Source: Salinactinospora qingdaonensis
GTDB taxonomy: Bacteria; Actinomycetota; Actinomycetes; Streptosporangiales; Streptosporangiaceae
Direction of reading: 5' to 3'
DNA: 31,518 nt
NCBI RefSeq assembly: GCF_039539445.1
Contig: NZ_BAABDD010000047.1
Location: 1 to 31,518 of the forward strand
Part shown: positions 1-7,687 of the stretch, piece after piece
Layout of the letters: the number at the start of each line of letters is the position of its first letter
Position numbering within the stretch: the first letter of the stretch is position 1
Made by a program: the position numbers and the translations under genes
Notes under the pieces: generated by a model
Told to the model about the DNA's origin: nothing
Database searches by the model: none
What the model saw: only the letters and a program-made list of their open reading frames with translations

Positions 1-370
1 GCTGGCTGCGCCAGTCCTCATGCTCGACGACGAAGGCCGCCATGTCCTGGGCGTCGGCCTTGAGCGTGTGCCAGCGCGCCAGCAGAGGCCGGATCGCCGC
101 GGCGAAGTCCACCAGCGCCTGGCCCGCCGTGGTGGCCGCCGTCTCGACCTCGTCGCCGGCGGTAGCCACCGGATCGATCGCGGCCAGCAAAGTGTCGGCC
201 TCCGGAGCGTGATAAACCTCGGCCAACCCCGCCCAGGAGGCCGCGATATCGTGGCCCGCCTGGCCGATGTCGGCCCCGTCGACCTTGAGCGCCTGGCCCG
301 CCGCCTCGATCGCATCCGGGTCCACCGCCGGAATCACGATCTTACTCGGATCGATCACACCGTCGCTCAC
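1..370 (-). CDS. Type VII secretion-associated helical (WXG/LXG-like) protein, N-terminal part
   Basis: An open frame starts at a GTG (370, complement) and runs off the left edge without a stop, giving 123 residues of the N-terminus. A GAGAGG ribosome site lies 7 bases before the GTG. The protein begins MSDGVIDPSKIVIP and continues as Ala-rich amphipathic helices containing SWAGLAEVYHAPEA and, later, FAAAIRPLLARW. I recognise this pattern from the N-terminal helical domain of large proteins in Nocardiopsis and Actinomadura relatives that sit near type VII secretion genes and often end in toxin domains. The W-x-G-like SWAG turn fits a helical hairpin. The missing C-terminus would decide whether it is a toxin or a structural partner. 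The coding frame is well supported; the secretion role is inference. Confidence 0.7.
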   Translation of the reverse strand, partial: MSDGVIDPSKIVIPAVDPDAIEAAGQALKVDGADIGQAGHDIAASWAGLAEVYHAPEADTLLAAIDPVATAGDEVETAATTAGQALVDFAAAIRPLLARWHTLKADAQDMAAFVVEHEDWRSQ

Positions 371-841
371 GCGGCAACCTCTCGCTGTGGGGGGTCTTCA
401 CCGACCGCACATCACCTTAGAGTCACCGTGTGACAGCGAAACGCCACTATGGGTCCTATTGCGGGCTCCGAGGTGTTTCCCGTGGCCGTGTGGGCGGGAT
501 CGTTGCAGCGCACGGTACGAACAGTGGCTGTGTGGCATGCACAACACTGACCGACAACGGCCACCGGGGGTCCGTGAGCGACACGATCAGTTCCGACCGG
601 CCTCCGACTTCTCGAAGCTTTTCTACAGTTTCGGCGTGAAGCTGTTCAAATCCCTCTAAGGTGGGATTTCAGCCTGTGTGGTTGGCTCGCCCTGGCGCGG
701 GCCCGAGAGCGGTCACCCTGCGGCCGGCACCTCAGCCTCACTTCCCTCATTACCTACCGGATGGTCGAAAAATTCATTGAATGTCTCACCTTCACGGTGG
801 CTTGAGGGGGGCCTGTCGCTTCCGGAAGTACGAAGAGAGCT
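371..841. other. Intergenic region between divergent genes
   Basis: No convincing gene is seen. Short open frames here have mixed third-position bases and no ribosome site. A small perfect inverted repeat, GTCAC-CGT-GTGAC (422-434), lies about 52 bases upstream of the GTG of the left-hand gene and could be an operator. The stretch at 765-790 is relatively AT-rich and may hold the promoter of the DUF262 gene, but no clear -35/-10 pair stands out. Confidence 0.4.
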
Positions 842-3373
842 ATGAAAGCCGACGAAACCGCGTTCCAGCAGATGGTCGAGGGCACCAAACAGTTCCAGGT
901 CCCGTTGTATCAGCGCACCTATAGCTGGCAGCGTGACGAGCTTCAGCGGTTGTGGAGTGACCTGCAGGAACAGATTGAAATTCTCAGCGATGCGGCGGAC
1001 GGTTCCACGCAGCATACGTCACCGGAGCACTTTATCGGTTCGGTGGTGCTCGCCCCGGGGCCGGCGTCGAACAGCAAACTTCCTTGCTGGTTGCTCGTCG
1101 ACGGTCAGCAGCGGCTCACCTCCCTAATGATCGCGCTTGCCGCCGTTCGGGACGCGGTGGCCGCTTTGGAGGAGGAACCTGAGGAATCCGAACGCATTCA
1201 CGAGACCTACCTCGTCAACAAGTACAAGAAGAAGCTTGACCGGTACCGGCTGTTGCCCACCCAAGCCGACCGCGCCGCCTTCACCGCCGTCATCGACCGG
1301 GAGCGCAGCGCCGGCGGTAGCGACAACATCGGTCAGTCCTACACTTTCTTCCGGCAGCGCATGGTGGACTTCGATCTTTCGGATCTGCTGCGAGTCGAGG
1401 AGGTCGTCAGCAGCCGTCTGACACTCGTCGAGATCACCACCGACCAGGGAGACAACGTCTTCCGCATTTTCGAGTCGCTCAACAACACCGGTAAGGGCCT
1501 CAGCCAAACTGACCTGCTGCGCAACTATGTCTTCATGCTGTTGCCCAATCTTGGGGAGGAGGTCTACGAGGGTGTTTGGCTGCCCATGCAAGAAGAGCTG
1601 GGGCCAGAGAACCTGGAACTACTCGGCTGGCTGGATCTCGTGCTGCGCGGTGACGACCGGGCCAAACAGAGCGACGTTTACCGTGATCAGCAGCGCCGGC
1701 TGGAGAAAGTCCATCGAAACGCCGGTCCGCGTAGCGAGGAAGCCATCCGTGATGAGCTGATGGAGCTGCGTCGCCTCGGTCAACTGCTGCTGCGGGTGGT
1801 CGAGCCGGATAACGAGTCCGATGAGGAGCTTCGGGCCGTGCTCATCCGACTCCAGGAGTGGGGAAACACCATCTACCAGCCGCTAGCGTTGCACCTGCTG
1901 CGGCTGCGTGACGCGGCTGGAGCCACCAGTGAGGAGGTTGCCCAAGCCCTCACCTACGTTGAGAGCTTCCTGGTTAGGCGCATGATCGCCGGCGTGATGA
2001 GCCAGGGGCTCAACCGGACCTTCAACGCCGCCCCTACCGAACTCGAAACCGATCGTCCGGCGGCGGAGGCGGTTCACCGTTATTTCTCACACGAGCGCCG
2101 CAGGTGGCCCTCGGACCGCGTTTTGGCGGAAGCCGTCCATGAACGCAACTTCTACTGGTCAGGCCGAGCCAATCAGCGGATGTACGTGCTGCAACGCCTC
2201 GAACAGAGCTACAACGATCCAGAGCCGATCGACTTCACCGCGGCCAAGCTCACCATCGAACACATCATGCCCAAAACGCTCACTCCCGAATGGCGCGATG
2301 TGCTCAGGCGGCAGACCAGCAGCGACGAGACGCCCGAAGAGCTGCACGCTCGACTACTGCATACCCTTGGCAACCTCACTCTGACAGCACAGAACGCGCA
2401 ACTCTCCAACCATTTGTTCCGACGTAAGCAGGAGATCCTCGACGCCAGCGCGCTGCGGATGAACCGTGAGATCGCCAGAAGCGACGAGTGGGGGCGTGAA
2501 GCGGTCGAGAATCGTGCCGAGCGCCTCACCAAACAGGCGATCCGGTTGTGGCCGGCACCGCTGCCGGGCGGTGCGGAGTTGGAGGATGAACGCTACGCCT
2601 GGCAGCTTCTGCGCCGCACGCTCGCCGCACTGCCGGCGGGCAACTGGACCAGCTACGGCGATCTTGCCCGGCTGGTGGGGAGCCGGTCCAACAAGGTCGG
2701 TGGCTATCTCAGCAGCCGCCCCGGCATGCTCAACGCCCACCGCGTTCTCACCTCGGAAGGCGAAATCTCGTCGAGCTTCCAATGGCCCGACGAGCGTGAG
2801 GAAACCCCCCGTGAAGTACTGGAAAAGGAGGGCGTGTGTTTCCAGGGATCCAACGCTTCTCTGGAGCAGCGTCTTGATGCCCAAGCGCTGGCTGGTCTCG
2901 TCGGTTTGGAGTCAGGATCGAACGAGGAGGACATTAGCCCAGAGGAGCGCCGTCGACGCAGCTTCCGAGCTCAGCTTGCCCAGCACCAGTCCGAACTCGT
3001 GTTTGACACGGTGCAAGGGCTCTTCGGCCAGTGGCGTGGGAACGGTGGGGACTTCGGATACGGCACCGCGAACGAGACCAGTTGCACGCTCCAAGTGGAT
3101 TTGGGGGAGCGTCCGCTGGTATTTCTCCGGTTCTACCCACGATCGGGCAACCTGGAAGTGAACTTCCAGCAGCTCGGTAAGCGTTCACCGTTCGACGAAC
3201 TCGCGCTACGCCGAGAACTGTTGGCCCGGCTCAATCAGCTTCCCGATATCGACATCCCCGAGACCAAGGTCAACCTGCGCCCCTCGTTCCCGATGGAGCT
3301 GTTGCCCAAGGTCGCTCCCGACTTGGGTGGTGTCCTCGACTGGTTCCTGGACCAAGCCCGGAGCGCTCTCTGA
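842..3373 (+). CDS. DUF262/DUF1524 (GmrSD-like) HNH nuclease fused to an alkyltransferase-like domain
   Basis: The 843-residue protein has at least three parts. The N-terminal DUF262 (ParB-like NTP-using) domain shows FQVPLYQRTYSW at 18-29, the DGQQRLTSL motif at 87-95 and FRIFESLNNTGKGLSQTDLL at 207-226. A DUF1524 HNH nuclease follows, with IEHIMPKTL at 472-480 and LGNLTL...N..LSN at 509-523. Residues about 588-666 resemble the DNA-binding fold of O6-methylguanine methyltransferase / ATL proteins (LPAGNWTSYGDLARLVG, then NAHRVLTSEGEI). There the usual Pro-Cys/Trp-His-Arg is Asn-Ala-His-Arg, so no alkyl transfer is expected. The last ~140 residues (FGYGTANETSCTLQV onward) are a domain I cannot name. 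DUF262-DUF1524 proteins such as GmrSD and SspE restrict phage DNA, usually by sensing base or backbone modification, so an ATL module would be a plausible modification reader. Ribosome site is a weak GAAGAGAG just before the ATG. Confidence 0.88.
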   Translation: MKADETAFQQMVEGTKQFQVPLYQRTYSWQRDELQRLWSDLQEQIEILSDAADGSTQHTSPEHFIGSVVLAPGPASNSKLPCWLLVDGQQRLTSLMIALAAVRDAVAALEEEPEESERIHETYLVNKYKKKLDRYRLLPTQADRAAFTAVIDRERSAGGSDNIGQSYTFFRQRMVDFDLSDLLRVEEVVSSRLTLVEITTDQGDNVFRIFESLNNTGKGLSQTDLLRNYVFMLLPNLGEEVYEGVWLPMQEELGPENLELLGWLDLVLRGDDRAKQSDVYRDQQRRLEKVHRNAGPRSEEAIRDELMELRRLGQLLLRVVEPDNESDEELRAVLIRLQEWGNTIYQPLALHLLRLRDAAGATSEEVAQALTYVESFLVRRMIAGVMSQGLNRTFNAAPTELETDRPAAEAVHRYFSHERRRWPSDRVLAEAVHERNFYWSGRANQRMYVLQRLEQSYNDPEPIDFTAAKLTIEHIMPKTLTPEWRDVLRRQTSSDETPEELHARLLHTLGNLTLTAQNAQLSNHLFRRKQEILDASALRMNREIARSDEWGREAVENRAERLTKQAIRLWPAPLPGGAELEDERYAWQLLRRTLAALPAGNWTSYGDLARLVGSRSNKVGGYLSSRPGMLNAHRVLTSEGEISSSFQWPDEREETPREVLEKEGVCFQGSNASLEQRLDAQALAGLVGLESGSNEEDISPEERRRRSFRAQLAQHQSELVFDTVQGLFGQWRGNGGDFGYGTANETSCTLQVDLGERPLVFLRFYPRSGNLEVNFQQLGKRSPFDELALRRELLARLNQLPDIDIPETKVNLRPSFPMELLPKVAPDLGGVLDWFLDQARSAL

Positions 3374-3473
3374 GTTCGCCGTTGGGTGGGGCGCCCAAGG
3401 CGCCTCTAAGAGTTCATCTCATTCGGCGGGTCTGCGGTGACAGATCAGTGTGCGGGCGATTGCGGTGAAGGGC

Positions 3474-3491
3474 GGCAAGCATATGCTTGCC
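3474..3491. terminator. 18-bp perfect palindrome between convergent genes
   Basis: GGCAAGCATATGCTTGCC is its own reverse complement. As RNA it gives a 7-bp stem with an ATAT loop on either strand. It lies 10 bases past the stop of the NACHT gene and 101 bases past the stop of the DUF262 gene, so a bidirectional terminator is the simplest reading. There is no U-tract, so a protein-binding site is also possible. Confidence 0.55.
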
Positions 3492-3500
3492 TCGTGGCGA

Positions 3501-5687
3501 TCACGCGCGGTGGGGGCGGGCTGGTTCGTCACGTTCGTAGGCGGCGGCCAGGTGGTCCCGTAGTCGCGCGTGGCGGAACTGGTAGATCGGGCCGACGGCG
3601 CGCAGCAGCCCCAGCCGGTGGGCGTCGTCCAGGAAGGACATGAGGCGAAGCGGTGTCCGTTCGCTCCACGCCAGTCGGCAGACCGTCCCCAGATAGGCCG
3701 GCCACGCGCGGTGTCGGCCGAACAGGATCGCGAGCACGCTGCCGAGCGTGGCGCCGAGCGCGGCCGCCCGTAGCACCTCGTCCAGAGAGCCGGCCATGAG
3801 TCCGCTCGCGCCAGCGCCCACGCTCGCGCCCGCGAGCCCGAGCGCGGTGATCCGCACGAGGTTCAGCCGGCGATCCGCCCGGTAGCTCGCCGTGGGGGTG
3901 TTCGCCCTGCTCTCCGGCGCCGGGGTTTCGATCCACTTGATCAGCCCGACCGCGAGTCCGAACAGAGGGCCGACGACCAGCCCGATCGTCAGCCCCGCCG
4001 CGAGTCCGGTCACCAGCCCGCCCGAGCCTCCCGTCATGAGCCCGAGCACGGTCGTGCCCGTGACGCCGCCCAGCGCCCCGCTCACGAGTCCGAGCGTGAG
4101 GACGTTGCGCGCGGCCAGCCGCAGGAGCAGGTGCCCGCGCCCGGCGAGCCGCAGGTCGGCGACCGCCGGAGGTTCCCGCGTCCACGCGGGGAACTCGCTC
4201 ACCACCAGAATCATGCCGAAGGTGCCGAGCCCGCCGCCGAACACGAGGCTGGTCCCGAGGCCGGCGTCGGTCCCGAGCGCGAGTACGATCGCGGACCCGA
4301 TCAGCAGTCCCGCCACGGTTCCGCAGAGCAGGCCGGTGCCGGCGGGTGGGACGTGGCGGGCGAGGTGCCACCAGGCGAAGTCGTGGCTTTCGCGTGGCCG
4401 CTCGCTGAGGTGGGGCTGGTTGAGACGGTGGGCGAGGTGGCCCAGCCAGCGGCCCGCTTGGGCGGGGTCATGGCGGCGGCGGGGACGGAAGGGTTCGGCG
4501 GTGCCGGAGTCGTGAGGTCGAGTGGCGATGAGCGCGGGAAGCACGTGTTCCATGAGGTGGCTGTCTACCGCCGCTGACGTGGGAAAGCGGTGAGAGTCCA
4601 GCAGCGGGGCCGGATCAGCGCCGGTGTCGACGTAGACGGCGCGCAGCAGCCACAGCCCCAGCGGAGTGGCGCAGACCTGCCGCAGCGCCGCGGCGGCGGG
4701 GGAGGCGGCAGCGGTCATCTCGTGCAGGATCCGTTCCCATCCCGGCCCCGGGGAGGTGGGCAGGCATGTTCTCAGGTAGGCCACAGCGGTCTTGGGGGTG
4801 AGCAGTTCGGGGACGAGGACCGTGGCCGCGGTGAGCGTGTGGCCGGCCTGGGACACGGCCTGGGCGAAGTCGCGGGTGCGGCTGGTCAGGATGAGCGAGT
4901 CCTCGCCCAGGGAGTGGTTCAGCGCCGTCAGCGCCGCCGCGCGGCTGTGTTCGGAGAGTTCGTCCAAGCCGTCCAGGACGGGCAGCAGGTAGCCACGGCC
5001 GGCCAGTTTCGCGGTGGCGTGCGGACCCAGCGCTGTGGCGCGCAACGCGGGATAGTCCCGGTCCAGGCGTAGCGCCAGCCAGTCCTGGACGCGGGGAGAC
5101 TCGTCGGGATCCCAGTCGGCCGCCGACAGCAGCACCGGAACCGGTTCGCCTGCCTCTCGCGTGGCGAGCAGGCGCAGCACCAGTTGCACCGCCAGGGTGG
5201 TCTTTCCGGTGCCGGGGCCGCCCATCAGGACCAGCCGTCGCCTTTCCGAGGCGCGGAACCTCTCGACCAGGGAGGCGGCGTCGAACACGGTTCCTTCGGG
5301 AGGCGTCGTCGCCGAGTCGGTCAGCAGGGTGGAGCGTTCGGTGAGGCGCCACCGCACCGGCATGGGGTGGGGGTCGTACAACGAGCGCAGCCGAGCTTCC
5401 TCTCGCCACTGTTCGAGTGCCAGCCCCGCCAGCACGTCCGCGGCCGCGGAGACCTCGGTGGAGGTGGGCGCCTTCTCGGCCCGGGATGAGCGTAGCCACC
5501 GCCACAGCCCGAGCCCCAGGGGGATGACCGCCAGCACCAACCCGACCAGCCCCGCTGCGCTTCCGGTGGTGGCCAGGTCCCCCGTCAGCAGCCACACGGC
5601 GGCGACGAGCGCGAGCGAGCCCGCCAACCCCAGGAGCCCCGCCACAGCGGCGACAGTGCGCCACCACGCCCCGTCTCCACTCGCCAT
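3501..5687 (-). CDS. Membrane-anchored NACHT/STAND NTPase
   Basis: Two N-terminal membrane helices (about 11-33 and 43-62) precede a NACHT NTPase. Walker A is GGPGTGKTT (about 156-164). Walker B is YLLPVLDGLDEL (about 233-244), with the extra acidic pair typical of NACHT proteins. SRTRDF (about 269-274) fits the sensor strand. The C-terminal half (about 450-660) holds several Gly/Ala/Leu-rich membrane segments. The end has YQFRHARLRDHLA, the closing motif of many actinobacterial NACHT proteins. No separate effector domain is visible, so the membrane region may be the effector or an anchor. Two in-frame ATGs exist; I prefer 5687 because AGGA lies 8 bases upstream, whereas the ATG at 5696 (3 residues longer, 731 aa) has no spaced ribosome site. 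NACHT STAND proteins often act in phage defence or signalling; the role here is inference. Confidence 0.85.
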   Translation of the reverse strand: MASGDGAWWRTVAAVAGLLGLAGSLALVAAVWLLTGDLATTGSAAGLVGLVLAVIPLGLGLWRWLRSSRAEKAPTSTEVSAAADVLAGLALEQWREEARLRSLYDPHPMPVRWRLTERSTLLTDSATTPPEGTVFDAASLVERFRASERRRLVLMGGPGTGKTTLAVQLVLRLLATREAGEPVPVLLSAADWDPDESPRVQDWLALRLDRDYPALRATALGPHATAKLAGRGYLLPVLDGLDELSEHSRAAALTALNHSLGEDSLILTSRTRDFAQAVSQAGHTLTAATVLVPELLTPKTAVAYLRTCLPTSPGPGWERILHEMTAAASPAAAALRQVCATPLGLWLLRAVYVDTGADPAPLLDSHRFPTSAAVDSHLMEHVLPALIATRPHDSGTAEPFRPRRRHDPAQAGRWLGHLAHRLNQPHLSERPRESHDFAWWHLARHVPPAGTGLLCGTVAGLLIGSAIVLALGTDAGLGTSLVFGGGLGTFGMILVVSEFPAWTREPPAVADLRLAGRGHLLLRLAARNVLTLGLVSGALGGVTGTTVLGLMTGGSGGLVTGLAAGLTIGLVVGPLFGLAVGLIKWIETPAPESRANTPTASYRADRRLNLVRITALGLAGASVGAGASGLMAGSLDEVLRAAALGATLGSVLAILFGRHRAWPAYLGTVCRLAWSERTPLRLMSFLDDAHRLGLLRAVGPIYQFRHARLRDHLAAAYERDEPARPHRA

Positions 5688-5913
5688 AGGTGCCATCCTG
5701 AACGCTCGTGAGCACTCCCCGTAACCACTGAGACCGAAACGTGACCGGGCGTGCGGGGTGTCCGGCTCTCCTCGGCCGATCCCAATGCGGAGGTCGTGTG
5801 GTGACGGGGCTGGGGTGAGGTGGTCATGATCGCCACGAGGATGGCCGCTCGGCGATTTTCGCGGCCGAGGATCGCTGAGCAGCCATCCTCGGCATGATCA
5901 TGGGGGACGGTGT
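5688..5913. other. Intergenic region between two left-pointing genes
   Basis: About 225 bases without a supported gene. It contains the hairpin at 5864-5893 and a 10-bp palindrome CATGATCATG (5893-5902), and presumably the promoter of the NACHT gene. GGGGAG lies 18 bases before the upstream ATG of that gene, too far to be its ribosome site. Confidence 0.4.
5864..5893 (-). terminator. Hairpin terminator downstream of the HsdR-N gene
   Basis: GCCGAGGAT (5864-5872) and ATCCTCGGC (5885-5893) form a perfect 9-bp stem with a 12-base loop, starting 20 bases past the stop of the gene at 5914. On the left strand it is followed by CGCGAAAATC rather than a U-tract, as is common in actinobacteria. Confidence 0.6.
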
Positions 5914-6693
5914 TCAGTCGGTGACGCGGCGGCGGAGGATTTCGTTGGTCAGGGCGTGGGTGACGTCGTCGGTGTCGCCGAGGTGGCCCACGTGGCCGGT
6001 GCGTTCGCGTACCTGGGCGCGGATCGTGGCGATCACGGGCTCACTGAGCAGCACCTCGGCCAGTGGGGAGGCCGTCAGGGCCGCGTGCCAGCGGCGCAGC
6101 CCCTCCAGCCGTTCGCCGGCCACCGCCTCCCTGGTGAGATGGAACAGCGCGTCCAGCGTGGCCTGCTCGTCCTCGCCGAACAGGTCGACCTCCAGGACGA
6201 GTTCGGGGCCGGCGTCGTCGTCGCTCAGGTGGTAGGCCCGCCACACTCGACCGTTGGTCAGCAGCAGCCACTCCACCCCTTCTTCGGCCGCGTTCGTGCG
6301 CGCTGGGCGCAGGCTCCGGGCGTCGACGTCTTGCCCGCACCGTTTGACCTCCAGGAAGGCGAACAGTTCGCCGCGGATACGCAGCCCGTAGTCGATCGAC
6401 TCGCCCTGAGTGCGATACTCCGTGGTCAGAGCGTCATACTTGTTGTACCCCAGACCTTCGCTGAGGAAATCGGCCACCCACATGCGGGTGTCACCCTCGT
6501 TGGCGTCGCGTTCCAGCAGGTCGTTCAGTGGGGCGGTGAAGCGGTCAACGGCGGCGGCCAGCCGGTAGCGCGCGTCGGCCTCCCATTGCGGCGTGGGGCC
6601 GGTGTCGCTCGTGGCGTCCTCGGCAACCTCGAATTCTCCGGTCCTGGTCAGTACCTGAGTCTCGTCGGGGTCCATGAGTGGGGAGAGTTCCAT
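5914..6693 (-). CDS. HsdR-N-type PD-(D/E)XK nuclease-domain protein
   Basis: A protein of 259 residues. The central part (about 60-170) matches the N-terminal nuclease domain of type I restriction HsdR subunits. VADFLSEGLGY is followed by a strand with Asp101 in SIDYGL, then FAFLEVKR with Glu115 and Lys117, which gives the PD-(D/E)XK D...ExK set. VEWLLLTNGRVWRAYHL follows, as in HsdR-N and DUF4357-type proteins. There is no helicase and no HsdM/HsdS neighbour, so this is a solitary nuclease-fold protein rather than a type I system. The start is uncertain: ATG at 6693 (MELSPL) or 6675 (MDPDE). Neither has a good ribosome site, so a leaderless transcript is possible. An open frame continues upstream to 6843 but its composition there is unlike coding sequence. 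Together with the DUF262 and NACHT genes it suggests a defence cluster. Confidence 0.8.
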   Translation of the reverse strand: MELSPLMDPDETQVLTRTGEFEVAEDATSDTGPTPQWEADARYRLAAAVDRFTAPLNDLLERDANEGDTRMWVADFLSEGLGYNKYDALTTEYRTQGESIDYGLRIRGELFAFLEVKRCGQDVDARSLRPARTNAAEEGVEWLLLTNGRVWRAYHLSDDDAGPELVLEVDLFGEDEQATLDALFHLTREAVAGERLEGLRRWHAALTASPLAEVLLSEPVIATIRAQVRERTGHVGHLGDTDDVTHALTNEILRRRVTD

Positions 6694-6727
6694 TCCGTAT
6701 GTGAAGAGATATGTCCGGTGCCGAACG

Positions 6728-6745
6728 GTGCCCTTTCTCGGGCAC
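6728..6745. promoter_or_regulatory. Inverted repeat upstream of the HsdR-N gene
   Basis: GTGCCC (6728-6733) and GGGCAC (6740-6745) are perfect complements separated by 6 bases. The repeat lies 35-52 bases before the ATG at 6693, a position that fits an operator or a 5' leader hairpin. No regulator family can be assigned. Confidence 0.3.
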
Positions 6746-6804
6746 GGGGAGGGTTCGGGGCTTATCGTCCCACGCCCGCATGGCCGGGAAAACTCGATCA
6801 CCGA

Positions 6805-6839
6805 CCGCTTCCGGCCCCGCGCCGCCGGACCGGAAGCGG
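6805..6839 (-). terminator. Hairpin terminator downstream of first peptidoglycan-binding gene
   Basis: CCGCTTCCGG (6805-6814) and CCGGAAGCGG (6830-6839) are perfect 10-bp complements with a 15-base loop. The stem begins 11 bases past the stop of the left-pointing gene ending at 6851. No U-tract. Confidence 0.6.
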
Positions 6840-6850
6840 CCACCGCGCGG

Positions 6851-7414
6851 TTAGTCCTGCCAGGTGATCATGGCCTGGAAGACCGTATAGGCGACGACGC
6901 CGTTGGGCGTCAGTCCTTTGCTGCGCTGGAATTGCAGGATGGCTCCGCGGGTGTTGGGGCCGTAGATGCCGTCGACCGCCAAGTCGTGGCCGTAGCCGCC
7001 GTTGAGCCCGCTCTGTACCGCTTTGACCTGGGGGCCCAGCGAGCCCGGGCCGACGCCGATCCGGTGGGCCAGCTCCGACCACGTCGGGGAGTCGAGTCGG
7101 CCGCTCTCAGGCAGGTCGTGGGCGATCTGGTAGTTCCTGATCGCGGCCACCAGCTCGTAGTCCATAACCCCGGCGGGGCGGGCGCCCGTGTAGAAGCCCG
7201 CTGCTTGCAGCAGGAATTCCACCATGGTCACCCGCCAGCCGGTGTCGCCGTGGGACAGTACCGGCCAGGGGCGGGGTGGTCGTTCGGTCTCGACGCTGTC
7301 GGAGGGTGGGGAGCCGCCGGCCAGCGCGCCGGGGGCGGCAGTGAGGCCGGACACGCAGGCGAGGGCGATGGTGGCGAGGAGGGCGGCAGGGGCGCGTGTC
7401 CCGAGCTTGGGCAT
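6851..7414 (-). CDS. Secreted tandem peptidoglycan-binding (PG_binding_1) protein, copy 1
   Basis: A 187-residue protein. The start at 7414 (MPKLGTRAPAALL) has AAAGGA 6 bases upstream and opens a Sec signal peptide that ends near PGALAGG. The mature part carries two PG_binding_1 repeats. The first is WPVLSHGDTGWRVTMVEFLLQ...ARPAGVMDYELVAAIRNYQ and the second is GSLGPQVKAVQSGLN...VDGIYGPNTRGAILQFQ. Both end in the family's F/Y-Q motif. No catalytic domain is present, so it should bind cell wall or act as an inhibitor or partner of a wall enzyme. It is a paralogue of the protein at 11717-12277, with the same length, order and signal type. It lies between the HsdR-N gene and the CYP154-like gene, with its own terminator. 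Confidence 0.85.
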   Translation of the reverse strand: MPKLGTRAPAALLATIALACVSGLTAAPGALAGGSPPSDSVETERPPRPWPVLSHGDTGWRVTMVEFLLQAAGFYTGARPAGVMDYELVAAIRNYQIAHDLPESGRLDSPTWSELAHRIGVGPGSLGPQVKAVQSGLNGGYGHDLAVDGIYGPNTRGAILQFQRSKGLTPNGVVAYTVFQAMITWQD

Positions 7415-7644
7415 GCTGGTCCTTTCACTGTGCCATCTATTGATCACTTTCTGTGTTCATATGCATGCTACCTGTGAAGAGATTGCTTTGACCTGGCGAT
7501 ATGGGAGGGCCCGGTTGTCCTCGGGCGGGAGTGGACGTGCCTTCTCCCACTGAGGTGCTCCACCATGGCGGGGAGCGCGAAAACGGTCAGGGGAGCGGCG
7601 AGAAAGCCTCTGAAGGTGCGGGCGTCCTAGCGTGGCCAACCGCA

Positions 7645-7674
7645 CCGCCCCCGGTCACGGTGGGCCGGGGGCGG
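7645..7674 (-). terminator. Hairpin terminator downstream of the CYP154-like gene
   Basis: CCGCCCCCGG (7645-7654) and CCGGGGGCGG (7665-7674) are perfect complements with a 10-base loop, 13 bases past the stop of the P450 gene ending at 7688. It closes the two-gene P450 operon. Confidence 0.65.
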
Positions 7675-7687
7675 GAAGGGAGCGGTG

